This document shows, one piece after another, positions 16,001-24,856 of a DNA stretch of 49,203 bases. A program made the position numbers and the translations under genes. Position 1 is the stretch's first letter, and each line of letters opens with the position of its first letter. This DNA comes from Bacillus sp. X1(2014). GTDB lineage: Bacteria; Bacillota; Bacilli; Bacillales_B; DSM-18226. Below the pieces are notes generated by a model that worked only from the letters and a program-made list of their open reading frames with translations, did not search any database and had not been told where the DNA came from. The stretch is from positions 1 through 49,203 of the forward strand of contig NZ_VEED01000027.1 in NCBI RefSeq assembly GCF_007678255.1. Reading direction: 5' to 3'.

Positions 16001-19000
16001 TCAATTAGCTATTATTTTGTTGGGCTCCAAGAAATAAAGAAAATTGCCCGTTACTATTTCTCCAGTTAACTCCTCCCAGGCATGCTTATAGAAGGATAGT
16101 TGACTGCGATAGAATGCCTGGAGTTTTTCATAATCTTCTATTTGTTTAGCTCGGTCTGTTTTATAATCAACAATAGTCCATGTGCCATTCGTTTTATAGG
16201 TGAGATCAATCATTCCCTTCACATAGAAGGGATGCTTATCCTCAGGGTGAGTAGTGATTAACGAATAAAGAGGATGCCCTCTTTCCACTTTTAATGTAAA
16301 CGGCACTTCTGTCATTACTTCCTCAGCTTTCACCAATTCATCCCAGAGCGGTGAATGTCGAAATTTTTCCAGGTAGGTGTTTACTTCTTTTTCCCTTTCG
16401 ATTGGAAGCTTATATTTGCTTAAACCGACCTTAATATATTTAGAAATGTCATGACCTTGAACTGCTTTTTCAAATATATCATGAATCAGCGTGCCCCAAT
16501 TTTTGCCGCCGCCAGATTCTCGTTCAATGGTAATTAACTCAGAAAAATCTTTATCCTTTGTTGGCGACCAATGTTCAAAGGTTTTTTCCCTGCTTTGGTC
16601 CAGCCAAGCGTTTTTACTAATGGTTTTGGCCTGAAATTCGGTGATGGTAATCTCGTTTGGTATGGAAGGAATCCTAAAAGCCTCTACTTCCGCGATTTCC
16701 ATCTCTTCGATGTTTTCCATTTCAAAAAGGATGTTCCAAGGATTTTTCTTATTCCCATTGTGGGAACTGATGATAAGGGCTTTTTCCGCACGAGTCGCTG
16801 CAACATAAATAATCCTCAGCTCCTCTTCGGTAAGGTACATTAATTCCTCTGACTTATGCATAACCCATTGGGGTGGAATCGCAACTTCTTTATCCGCAAA
16901 ACCATTCTTCACTGTAAAAGAAAAATACCCTTTTGATGTATGATCTTCCCGTTTAATATGCTGTGATAAAAAGGATTCAGGACTGACTGTCTTAGCGGGA
17001 TGTGCCAAAAAGACAATAGGCGCCTCGAGGCCTTTTGCTTTATGAATATTCATAATCCGAACAGCATCCGCCTCTTCTTCAAGATTAGCCACAACTGTTT
17101 TTTCAAAAATCATCTCTGTCAGTACTTCGAGGACTTGTTTATAGGTTGTTTTTCCAGCAGCCTCCTGTTTACGAAGGGCTTCTAGTATTTGGAGCAGACT
17201 TTTATAAGTTCGTATGTTGCGGCCATTTTTCAAAAGTAATGGATAAAAGCCAACTTCTTCGATGATTTTTTCAATCGCTGCTGTTGGCGAAAGCGAACGA
17301 ATTAGCTTTTGATAAAATTGTAATTTTTCTAAAACGATTTCAAATTTAGCTTGTAATTCCGGCGAAATTTCCGTAGGAATATTAGCAAAAATGGAAAATC
17401 GGCCATTTGCTTGTTTCCATTGGTATAAATCTTGGTCACTGATTCCGAAGAAAATCCCCCGTAACACGGCAATCAAGCTTACCTCATCTGTTGGGTCCAA
17501 GAAGGATGTTAGCAAGATCCATAAATCTTGGAACTCTCTCGTTTCACCAAGAATTACTTCACCACTGATACTGACTGGAATGCCCATATCCTCGATCGTT
17601 TTCGCATAGGCTGCTACTCCATCTGTATACCTCGTTAGCACCATGAAGTCCTTGGCTTGATGTCCCTTCCCTATTAGGGTTTGAATGGTTAAGGCGATGT
17701 TTTCTGCATCGATTAATATAACATCTTCCTTCTTTTTATAATTGGCAGGAACGGATAAACGCTTTACACCAGTAAACCCAGTGCCCTGGTCCTCGTAAAA
17801 GGAAACTAACGGCCGGTATGCCGCTTGGTAATCTGATTCTACCTCAGGTAAATGCCGTTTAAACACCATATTTAATTCACTGGTTACCGTGTCAACTGTC
17901 CGGAAATTAGTCGTCAATTGCAGCACTTCGCCGCCATGTTCCTCGAGTAACTGCTTGACGCGATTATAGGTGTCAATATCAGCACGGCGAAAACGGTAAA
18001 TGGCTTGTTTTGGATCGCCTACCACAAAGAGTGAGCCAATTTTCGGTTTGCAATTTGTCCATGTTTCTTCATGGATGTCTTCACACGTTAAATAAAACAT
18101 AATCTCTGCCTGAATTGGATCAGTGTCCTGAAACTCATCCACGAGTAAGTACCGATATTTCGCTTGGAAATAGGCTCGAACCTCAGGATTCCCTTTTAGC
18201 AACTTTGAAGTATACATCATTAAATCTTGAAAATTTAGAAGGGATCTCTCTTTCTTCAATTGCACATAAGTCTTTACGGCCTCTTCTAAGAAACTAATAA
18301 TTTTTGGATGGCAATATTCTTTCCATGCCTGGATAAGTGGTTTAATTGTTACTTCAAATACGGATGAAATTTTCTCTTCATAAAATTTTGCATCTTCTTT
18401 GGAGAACCAGCGATTATAGGTAGGCTTTAAATTCTTATTAAAAAATTCGAAAATGCTAATAATGTCCTTTTCCTTCGAAGGGTCAATGAATCTTTCCTTT
18501 TGAACAGCTGTTAAAATCGCTTTCTGTAAGCTATCATATCCCTTTGGAGGCTCCTCCTCCGGAACGCATCTTTTTGCTTCCTTGATTAAGAGCATGAAAG
18601 AATGATAATCGATATTAAGTTCAGGTTTCGGGAGTGTTTCGGTTATCCAGTCCACATCAGAATATTCCTTTAACCCTTTTAACCAAGGGAAAAGGTTGTC
18701 CACAGTAATCCCTAATTCTTCGATGATTTCCATTGAATGTGGTTTTTCATCCATTAAGGTTTGTAAATGACGCTGCCAGGCCTCTTCTAAAATCTCGAGA
18801 TCATCGGCTTCTTCAAGCTCCTTAAAGGTTAAATCTAGATTCGCTTCAATTGGGCGCTCACGCAACAATTTCGCACAAAATGCGTGGACCGTCCCTAAAA
18901 AGCAGCGTTCTATATTTTGCAGTGCTTCCCCTAGACGAAATTGGATTTCAAGATTCTTTTCTTTTTTCCATGCTTCTTCTAATTTCGCTTGAAAACGGAC

Positions 19001-19204
19001 CTTTAACTCATCGGCTGCTTTCCGAGTAAACGTAATCGCAACTATTTCCTGAATTTCTGCAGTTCCCGTATAAATAAGGTTAACCATCCGCTCGACTAAG
19101 CTTGTGGTTTTACCTGAACCCGCCCCAGCTTCGACTAAGAAATTCGTGCTGAGTTGTGATTTAATTTTATCCCGGGCTGCTTGATCGCGAATTTCCTTAG
19201 TCAT
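16001..19204 (-). CDS. AddA/RecB-like UvrD-family helicase with C-terminal nuclease
   Basis: A 1067-aa SF1 helicase-nuclease. Motifs in order: Walker A GAGSGKT (27-33), TFTRKAADEL, the Walker-B VDEFQDTDPIQ, VVGDPKQAIYRFRRAD, TTNFRT, MNIHKAKGLEAPIVFLAHP and VAATRAEKALIIS. The C-terminus has a PD-(D/E)XK nuclease domain, with GMIDLTYK and IVDYKTDRA giving the D and D-x-K residues. B. subtilis AddA is about 1230 aa, so this is shorter. It overlaps the upstream AddB-like gene by 8 bases. Probably a dsDNA end-processing machine, either an alternative AddAB or a defence nuclease. Confidence 0.9.
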   Translation of the reverse strand: MTKEIRDQAARDKIKSQLSTNFLVEAGAGSGKTTSLVERMVNLIYTGTAEIQEIVAITFTRKAADELKVRFQAKLEEAWKKEKNLEIQFRLGEALQNIERCFLGTVHAFCAKLLRERPIEANLDLTFKELEEADDLEILEEAWQRHLQTLMDEKPHSMEIIEELGITVDNLFPWLKGLKEYSDVDWITETLPKPELNIDYHSFMLLIKEAKRCVPEEEPPKGYDSLQKAILTAVQKERFIDPSKEKDIISIFEFFNKNLKPTYNRWFSKEDAKFYEEKISSVFEVTIKPLIQAWKEYCHPKIISFLEEAVKTYVQLKKERSLLNFQDLMMYTSKLLKGNPEVRAYFQAKYRYLLVDEFQDTDPIQAEIMFYLTCEDIHEETWTNCKPKIGSLFVVGDPKQAIYRFRRADIDTYNRVKQLLEEHGGEVLQLTTNFRTVDTVTSELNMVFKRHLPEVESDYQAAYRPLVSFYEDQGTGFTGVKRLSVPANYKKKEDVILIDAENIALTIQTLIGKGHQAKDFMVLTRYTDGVAAYAKTIEDMGIPVSISGEVILGETREFQDLWILLTSFLDPTDEVSLIAVLRGIFFGISDQDLYQWKQANGRFSIFANIPTEISPELQAKFEIVLEKLQFYQKLIRSLSPTAAIEKIIEEVGFYPLLLKNGRNIRTYKSLLQILEALRKQEAAGKTTYKQVLEVLTEMIFEKTVVANLEEEADAVRIMNIHKAKGLEAPIVFLAHPAKTVSPESFLSQHIKREDHTSKGYFSFTVKNGFADKEVAIPPQWVMHKSEELMYLTEEELRIIYVAATRAEKALIISSHNGNKKNPWNILFEMENIEEMEIAEVEAFRIPSIPNEITITEFQAKTISKNAWLDQSREKTFEHWSPTKDKDFSELITIERESGGGKNWGTLIHDIFEKAVQGHDISKYIKVGLSKYKLPIEREKEVNTYLEKFRHSPLWDELVKAEEVMTEVPFTLKVERGHPLYSLITTHPEDKHPFYVKGMIDLTYKTNGTWTIVDYKTDRAKQIEDYEKLQAFYRSQLSFYKHAWEELTGEIVTGNFLYFLEPNKIIAN

Positions 19205-22200
19205 AGGCTCTAACCCCCTTTAGATTCTGATTGGACTGTTTTATTTCAAGGGTATCTTTATCATAAAAATGACGGCGGCACACCAGCTTATATTCACAGA
19301 ATTTGCAATCATTGACATCATCAGTCATCTCAAAATGACCATGACTCACCGCTTCGTTTAGTTTTTCCAAAATATCCATGCCATTGGTTCGAAGCGTCTT
19401 GTCCTGCTTCCTCGTAAATCTTTGTGCTAAACCTTTTTGAGTTGGAAAATAATAGGAACTTTCTTCGACAGCACCCTCACCGAGATTTAGATGTTGTTCA
19501 ATTGCCAATGCATAAATCATGTGCTGAAGTTGGCGGCCGCCTTTGAAGGCACCATTTTTCGCATACCCATAGGTGCTCCCGGTTTTATAATCAATGATGT
19601 GATATTTGCCATCCTTGGTTTGATCGACACGGTCAATGATCCCAGCTATTCGTATTTCCCCAGAGGGAAGAGTAATAAGCGCTGGTTCCTGTTCGCCAAT
19701 CCCAAATGAATATTCGAAATGAAGCGGATCATAATTTTCAGCATGAAGCTCTTCTTCTTTTAGAAAAATATCACAACAAGCTAGGATGTCATTCCGCTCA
19801 CGTTGATAGACTCTCTCATTCGGAGGCGGGAGCACTTCCTTTTGTTCATCAATTAAGTTTTGAGCAATCTTTACAATAAGGCCTAAGTGCTTAGCATAAG
19901 AAGGCTTGGTAGAATCCTCTGTTATTTTTTTATAAAATGATTCAAAAATACTGTGAAGCAAACTTCCACGTGTAGCTGCGTCCAGCCATTTGTTTGCATC
20001 ATAGGAAACGTCCTCTACCGGCCTAACCTTTAGCACTTCTCTTAAAAAATAGGAATACGGACACTTGGCGAGTGTTTCAAGTTTGCCTGCACTCAGCGTT
20101 TTCTCTTGATTGAGGCGTGGGTCATACATTTCGGTATCAATTTGAATCAATCCATCATATTCTGAGAAATTTTCCGTATTTCGTGCAGTTTCCGCTGCGA
20201 TTCCCTGTTTAATATTTGAAAAATGGTTAAGAATCCCATCATTAAGCTGCTGCGAATCATCATTGGTTAATTTTTCATTCCAATAATCTTTATCTTCAAA
20301 AATATCACTCGCGATGATAGATGAAGGCAGTGTCTTTAATGCTTTAAATTCTGCATCTTTATTGCCAGTGATTAGCCGATAACATTGCAAAACAATAAAT
20401 GCGGGGTTAACGACCCGATTATCGTTCATATTAAAATTGCAGTAACTGACCGTGACATGCCCATTTGAATTAGCAAGAACTTGTGACATCGTATACAGAT
20501 TTTCTTGACCCTTTTCTCGGAGTAGTGGCAGGCCATTCCCTAACTGTAAACGTTCTGTATCAAGTAATAGTGGATCTTCACTCATATTCCCTGGAAACTT
20601 CTTGTTATCAAGACCAACGAAAAAGACATTTGACCGGCTATTATAAATACCATTTTTATAAGATGTAACATGAAGGTGGCCAGGTTTTGGCCGTGATGTA
20701 TTGATACGAACGGATAATAGCAGGTCTTTTATTTTTTCAAATAGATCATAGCTTGATAACGATTCGTCTGCATAGGGGAGCAGCTTTTTAATTTCATCCA
20801 ATAGAGCTGATTTTGCTATTTCATCAAGAGCTGATCCGGTTTTAGCATTATATTTAAGTAAAAACGCGATACCGGTTAAACATTTTTTATAGTCCATCGT
20901 TGTCTCTAATGGTGGGAGATTCTTGAAAATTTCTTGAAAACACGCCCAAATCCAGAAAATATCTTTTGCTTGATTCTCATAATAATCATGGTCATCATCA
21001 TGTTCGTGTTCGAGTAACTGATCACTGCGCCGGTTCAATTCCCCACTGAGCAGTTTAAGATAGCGATCTTGTGACCACCCAATTTGAAGGTCCCTGAGGA
21101 CTCTGGTTAATTTTGAATTAGACATCACCACTTCATCAAGGCCAACAAATCCTCCCTCAATAAAGGAAACGCCTTTACCCATTATAATCAAGCCCTCATT
21201 CAATAAATCAAGAAAGGCTGAGACACTATAGTTGGACTGCATCCACGCGATTAATCCAGAAACTAGCCTTCCCGGCCGGCTGAATGAAATCGGCAGGCCT
21301 TCACCAAAAGTAATGGGCAGATCCATCTTTTGGGACAGGTGGTAAAACTGGGTTATGTATGAATCAGATTTGGTATAGAAAACCACACTTTCATCGAGTG
21401 GGATTTTTGCCATTTTGAGCTTTTCTAAAATTTGTTTAACTTCCATTTCTTCTGTTTTAGCAGTAAAAAGTTCTAAGTTTGATGCGCTGCTTGCATCTTC
21501 CTGTTGATAAATATAACTTAACGGTGAAGGGTTTCCCCAAGAAAAGGAACGGAGGCTTGACCGCTCAGGGGTATGGATACCCAATACAGGAGAAAGCGGC
21601 AGCTTATAAACAGCCTCAGGGATAATTTTACTCAGGAATTTTTCTTCTAGGTATGATAAGTTCAGACCTGATTGTAAGATAAACACTCTCTTCTCATCGA
21701 TTTGAGCCGATTTAAGTGCCTTATGTATCAGTTCTGCTTTGTCGGTAATTTGCTGACTAATCAAAATATCTTCATATTTAGTAAGGATTTGAAATAGATC
21801 CTCTGCTTTGTCTGGATTAATAAATGCTTCCTTTTTCAAAGTATCCTTTGTATAGCCAGCTAACCGTAATGATTGAATGGTTGAATAAATAGCATGACTA
21901 AAGGCTGGCGTGATTTCCATTCCGGCAAAGTAACGAAGTTTATCTTGTTTCTTCAACTCATTTAGAAGATTGTATGTAAAATGTACTCCAACGGTATGGT
22001 CTAAACTATGTTGCGGCTTTTCCGAATTCAACTCGACTAAGATTTGGACTAAGTCATTCACTGTTTGATACTTGAGATTAATGGCTTGGTGTCCTTGTTT
22101 AACGAAAGCCACATTGATTTGTTCCCCGATCGAATGGGAATCAACGATGACGATTTTTTCTTTTAAGGGTACTTTTTGACATATTTCCTTTAGTTCCTTT

Positions 22201-22214
22201 ATTAATGATTGCAT
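19197..22214 (-). CDS. AddB-like PD-(D/E)XK nuclease, iron-sulfur type
   Basis: A 1005-aa protein. The N-terminal two-thirds is a degenerate helicase-like region without a Walker A motif. The C-terminus has a RecB-type nuclease domain: GIIDRVDQTKDGKYHIIDYKTG carries the catalytic D, D and K. A cysteine in LAKCPYSYFLREVL and three in DCKFCEYKLVCRRHF would form the iron-sulfur staple seen in AddB. B. subtilis AddB is 1166 aa. The frame reaches 22226 (TTG), but the ATG at 22214 is preferred because GGAGGA precedes it. It is first in a two-gene operon with the AddA-like helicase. Confidence 0.85.
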   Translation of the reverse strand: MQSLIKELKEICQKVPLKEKIVIVDSHSIGEQINVAFVKQGHQAINLKYQTVNDLVQILVELNSEKPQHSLDHTVGVHFTYNLLNELKKQDKLRYFAGMEITPAFSHAIYSTIQSLRLAGYTKDTLKKEAFINPDKAEDLFQILTKYEDILISQQITDKAELIHKALKSAQIDEKRVFILQSGLNLSYLEEKFLSKIIPEAVYKLPLSPVLGIHTPERSSLRSFSWGNPSPLSYIYQQEDASSASNLELFTAKTEEMEVKQILEKLKMAKIPLDESVVFYTKSDSYITQFYHLSQKMDLPITFGEGLPISFSRPGRLVSGLIAWMQSNYSVSAFLDLLNEGLIIMGKGVSFIEGGFVGLDEVVMSNSKLTRVLRDLQIGWSQDRYLKLLSGELNRRSDQLLEHEHDDDHDYYENQAKDIFWIWACFQEIFKNLPPLETTMDYKKCLTGIAFLLKYNAKTGSALDEIAKSALLDEIKKLLPYADESLSSYDLFEKIKDLLLSVRINTSRPKPGHLHVTSYKNGIYNSRSNVFFVGLDNKKFPGNMSEDPLLLDTERLQLGNGLPLLREKGQENLYTMSQVLANSNGHVTVSYCNFNMNDNRVVNPAFIVLQCYRLITGNKDAEFKALKTLPSSIIASDIFEDKDYWNEKLTNDDSQQLNDGILNHFSNIKQGIAAETARNTENFSEYDGLIQIDTEMYDPRLNQEKTLSAGKLETLAKCPYSYFLREVLKVRPVEDVSYDANKWLDAATRGSLLHSIFESFYKKITEDSTKPSYAKHLGLIVKIAQNLIDEQKEVLPPPNERVYQRERNDILACCDIFLKEEELHAENYDPLHFEYSFGIGEQEPALITLPSGEIRIAGIIDRVDQTKDGKYHIIDYKTGSTYGYAKNGAFKGGRQLQHMIYALAIEQHLNLGEGAVEESSYYFPTQKGLAQRFTRKQDKTLRTNGMDILEKLNEAVSHGHFEMTDDVNDCKFCEYKLVCRRHFYDKDTLEIKQSNQNLKGVRAYD

Positions 22215-22364
22215 GGGATCCTCCAATTACTTTATATAATAAATCTACATACTCACTCTGTTCGAGTTTCATGTTTGTTATTCCTTTTTGTTATAAGAAA
22301 ACACATATATTCTTCATATTTGGTAATAATAACCTCGATTAACATTGAAAGGATGGGATGTTTG

Positions 22365-23093
22365 ATGTCGTTAGAATGGTTTGACAGAGTATGTGGAGAA
22401 CTTCAAGAACACCTGGAATCTATTTGTGAAGAATATGATCAGGTTGGTCAAATGACAATTGAGAGAGCTGCCAAACATCCGAGGATTGAGTTTTATGTCG
22501 ATACCGCAGATGTTGATACCGAGGAACTAGAGCGTGATTATTTCTGCTCATTGTTCTTTGATCCTCAAAATGAGGAATTTTACATCGATACCTTCGATGT
22601 TGACACCGGACATACGGCGAAGGTCATCCTTTCAGACATAGAAGACATTGTCGAGGAAGTTCACGCCAGTTTACATGATTACATGAACGGCGATGACCAC
22701 TATACAGATGATGGGGTCTATCTTCAGACTTCCGAAGTCTATGATGAGGAGGAAGATGATGATGGGGTAGAAACCGTCTATGTGGATGATGAGGAAGAAT
22801 ATTACGAAGCCGAACAAGTGAACAGTGACGACATTTTTGAGGAAATTGATGTTGATTGGTCTACACCGGAGGTAACGGCTTTTAAACACGAGGATGAGGT
22901 GGAAGTAACTTATCAATTTGGATTGGTTCAAGCCACTGGCGACGGTGTCTTAAAACGTGTCAACCGGATCTGGACCACTGACGATGAATTAATCAAAGAT
23001 GAGTCTCATTTCATTTTTAGCAAAGAAGAAGCATCAACGATTATCGCAATGATTGCCTCACATATGGATCAATTAAGCGAGTTTGAATTTTAA
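22365..23093 (+). CDS. Acidic hypothetical protein (242 aa)
   Basis: Not recognised. The protein is strongly acidic: residues 110-165 contain runs such as DEEEDDDG and DDEEEYYE. Two similar segments, RIEFYVDTADVDTEELE and EFYIDTFDVDTGHTAK, lie near 40 and 70. No signal peptide or membrane segment. The open frame extends upstream to 22209, but the ATG at 22365 follows AAAGGA and keeps the sequence hydrophilic; the extension is hydrophobic and not coding-like. It is divergent from the AddB-like gene and followed by a terminator. Confidence 0.75.
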   Translation: MSLEWFDRVCGELQEHLESICEEYDQVGQMTIERAAKHPRIEFYVDTADVDTEELERDYFCSLFFDPQNEEFYIDTFDVDTGHTAKVILSDIEDIVEEVHASLHDYMNGDDHYTDDGVYLQTSEVYDEEEDDDGVETVYVDDEEEYYEAEQVNSDDIFEEIDVDWSTPEVTAFKHEDEVEVTYQFGLVQATGDGVLKRVNRIWTTDDELIKDESHFIFSKEEASTIIAMIASHMDQLSEFEF

Positions 23094-23111
23094 ACTAAAA
23101 ATCAATTAGAT

Positions 23112-23144
23112 AAAAAGGGAGCATACCATAAGGATGCTCCTTTT
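23112..23144. terminator. Bidirectional terminator
   Basis: GGAGCAT (23118-23124) pairs with ATGCTCC (23134-23140), with A-run and T-run flanks on both sides. It lies between two convergent genes. Confidence 0.85.
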
Positions 23145-23145
23145 C

Positions 23146-23868
23146 TCATTCTACCGTGTAATCGATTTGAATTAGATCCCATGGAGTGATCATCCCAAGG
23201 GGAGCCTCATCAAACTTCCCATTTTCGGTGATGATGACTGCTTCAATTTTCCGCTTCTTCTTATGTGCTTTTTCAAAAATATTTTCAACCTCAAAAATAT
23301 TAATCTCTTTTGAGACGATTTCGATTGGGTATTCTTTCTCATAATTCATGATATCTGATACATGGATGTTGGCAAGATTGACAAGACCGCTTTCCATATT
23401 TTGCGCCATCCATTTTACAATCGAACTCGATGTAAGTAAGCCCATACATTTTTTGTTTTTATAAACTGGAAATTTAGAATAACCGTACTGTTTAATTGCG
23501 GTGGTTACCTTTAAGATACTATCGTGATAATCAAAGAACACCACTTTCTTCGTTGCAATCGACAGTGCATAATTAGGACTGTTAAACACATTAGCAATTT
23601 TTTCAATATGAGAAACAACCTTTGCGTTAGGCTCTGCAATATAAAAGCCAATTTCCATTTTCTCGTGCACAATGGCGTTCCGAAGCCGAGCATATTGCTC
23701 TAAGTCTTTTTTATACGTTTCAATCATTTGATATTTTTTGGCGCCAACCTTCACGAGGACGACGAATCTATCATCATTTATTTGAACGATATCCCGCAAT
23801 GCATCGTGTACTTGGTTAAAAGCTACTTCAAAACGTTCAGAAAGAAGTTGTCCTTGTTTTTTATTCAT
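23146..23868 (-). CDS. CBS-pair protein with N-terminal HEPN-like motif
   Basis: A 240-aa protein. The N-terminal helical half (1-75) contains RLRNAIVHEK, matching the RNxxxH signature of HEPN domains, where R and H are ribonuclease active-site residues in toxins and CRISPR effectors. The rest is a tandem CBS domain pair (about 90-235) with YGYSKFPVYKNKKCMGLLT and a closing GMITPWDLIQID, a ligand-sensing adenylate-binding module. The frame opens at 23904, but the ATG at 23868 has GGGAGAG 9 bases away. Function unknown; a nucleotide-sensing protein is the safe reading. Confidence 0.7.
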   Translation of the reverse strand: MNKKQGQLLSERFEVAFNQVHDALRDIVQINDDRFVVLVKVGAKKYQMIETYKKDLEQYARLRNAIVHEKMEIGFYIAEPNAKVVSHIEKIANVFNSPNYALSIATKKVVFFDYHDSILKVTTAIKQYGYSKFPVYKNKKCMGLLTSSSIVKWMAQNMESGLVNLANIHVSDIMNYEKEYPIEIVSKEINIFEVENIFEKAHKKKRKIEAVIITENGKFDEAPLGMITPWDLIQIDYTVE

Positions 23869-23944
23869 ATTCTTTTGCTCTCCCATAGAATAACTCTTTA
23901 TCATTATATTTATAGTAAAATTAATACTTCAAATTTTCAAGAAA

Positions 23945-24784
23945 TTATTTCCCCCACTTTTGCTTGAGCATTTCTATTTCTTCTCTATGAGTCAACCCTT
24001 CATCATCAGGAGTTTCTAGGACTAAGGGAATTCCTTTAAAAACAGGTGATGTAATCAGTTCCTTTAATTGATCGGCTGGGATCAGGCCATTAGTGTGGAA
24101 AATGTTTGCGTGCCGGTCTTTCTTTGAGCCTGTTGGGTATTTCGAGTTATTTAGATGTATGGCTTTTAGGTGCTCAAGGTAACCTAAACTTTCCCCTTTT
24201 TCAATCAGGTCACCTGAATTTCCCCCTGTCCAAAGGCCGCTCGCAAAGGCATGGCAGGTATCGAGGCAAAAGCCGATCTTTTCTGGGTAATCACATAAGT
24301 TTCTTATTTGGACCAGTTCCTCTAAGGTTGTTCCTAACGCTCCTTTTGTACCAGCATTATTTTCTAACAAAATCAAACAGTTTCCATCCCACTGACTAAG
24401 AACGCCATTTAACATCGTAAGCATTAAATGATAACTTGCTAATGGGTCAGTTAGGCTAATTTGGCTTCCATAATGGACCACAACCCCAATAGACCCACAG
24501 GCATTGGCAATTTGTAAATCATTGAGAAGTGATGCGATTGTTAGATCCAGCTTGTCTTTTGATGGTGTTAAACTTGTAGAATAAGGTGTATGTGCTATAG
24601 ATTGCAGTAGATGGTTTTGGCAAAATTCATTGCAGTTTTTCGCATCTTCTCGGTCGAAATCTTTGATGGAAAGGCTTCTCGGGTTTTTCGGAAAATATTG
24701 AAAAGCGGATGCATCGTTTGCAACCGCTTGTTTTGCTGCTCCTAAATATCCGTTTCTAATACTAACATGACTGCCATAGATCAT
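23945..24784 (-). CDS. Endonuclease IV-like AP endonuclease
   Basis: A 279-aa zinc-dependent TIM-barrel enzyme of AP endonuclease family 2. Metal-ligand motifs visible are VVHYGSQ, LLENNAG, GFCLDTCHAFASG, HLNNSKYPTGSKKDRH and LVLETPDDEG. It nicks DNA 5' of abasic sites in base-excision repair. B. subtilis Nfo (YqfS) is 297 aa. Some motifs differ from the usual wording (VVHYG for VVHPG, NNAGTKG for the TAGQG type), so this may be a divergent paralogue. The ATG at 24784 has SD GGAG at 8 bases and is preferred to a GTG at 24787. Confidence 0.88.
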   Translation of the reverse strand: MIYGSHVSIRNGYLGAAKQAVANDASAFQYFPKNPRSLSIKDFDREDAKNCNEFCQNHLLQSIAHTPYSTSLTPSKDKLDLTIASLLNDLQIANACGSIGVVVHYGSQISLTDPLASYHLMLTMLNGVLSQWDGNCLILLENNAGTKGALGTTLEELVQIRNLCDYPEKIGFCLDTCHAFASGLWTGGNSGDLIEKGESLGYLEHLKAIHLNNSKYPTGSKKDRHANIFHTNGLIPADQLKELITSPVFKGIPLVLETPDDEGLTHREEIEMLKQKWGK

Positions 24785-24807
24785 CACTCTGTCTCCATCC
24801 GTACTTT

Positions 24808-24845
24808 TTACGAATAGGATTTGTTTAGCATGACCATTCTATTCG
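24808..24845 (-). terminator. Possible weak terminator
   Basis: CGAATAG (24811-24817) and CTATTCG (24839-24845) can pair across a 21-base loop just after the DacC-like stop. On the minus strand a short AAAAAG rather than a U-run follows, so termination is doubtful. Confidence 0.3.
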
Positions 24846-24856
24846 AATAAGGTGGA

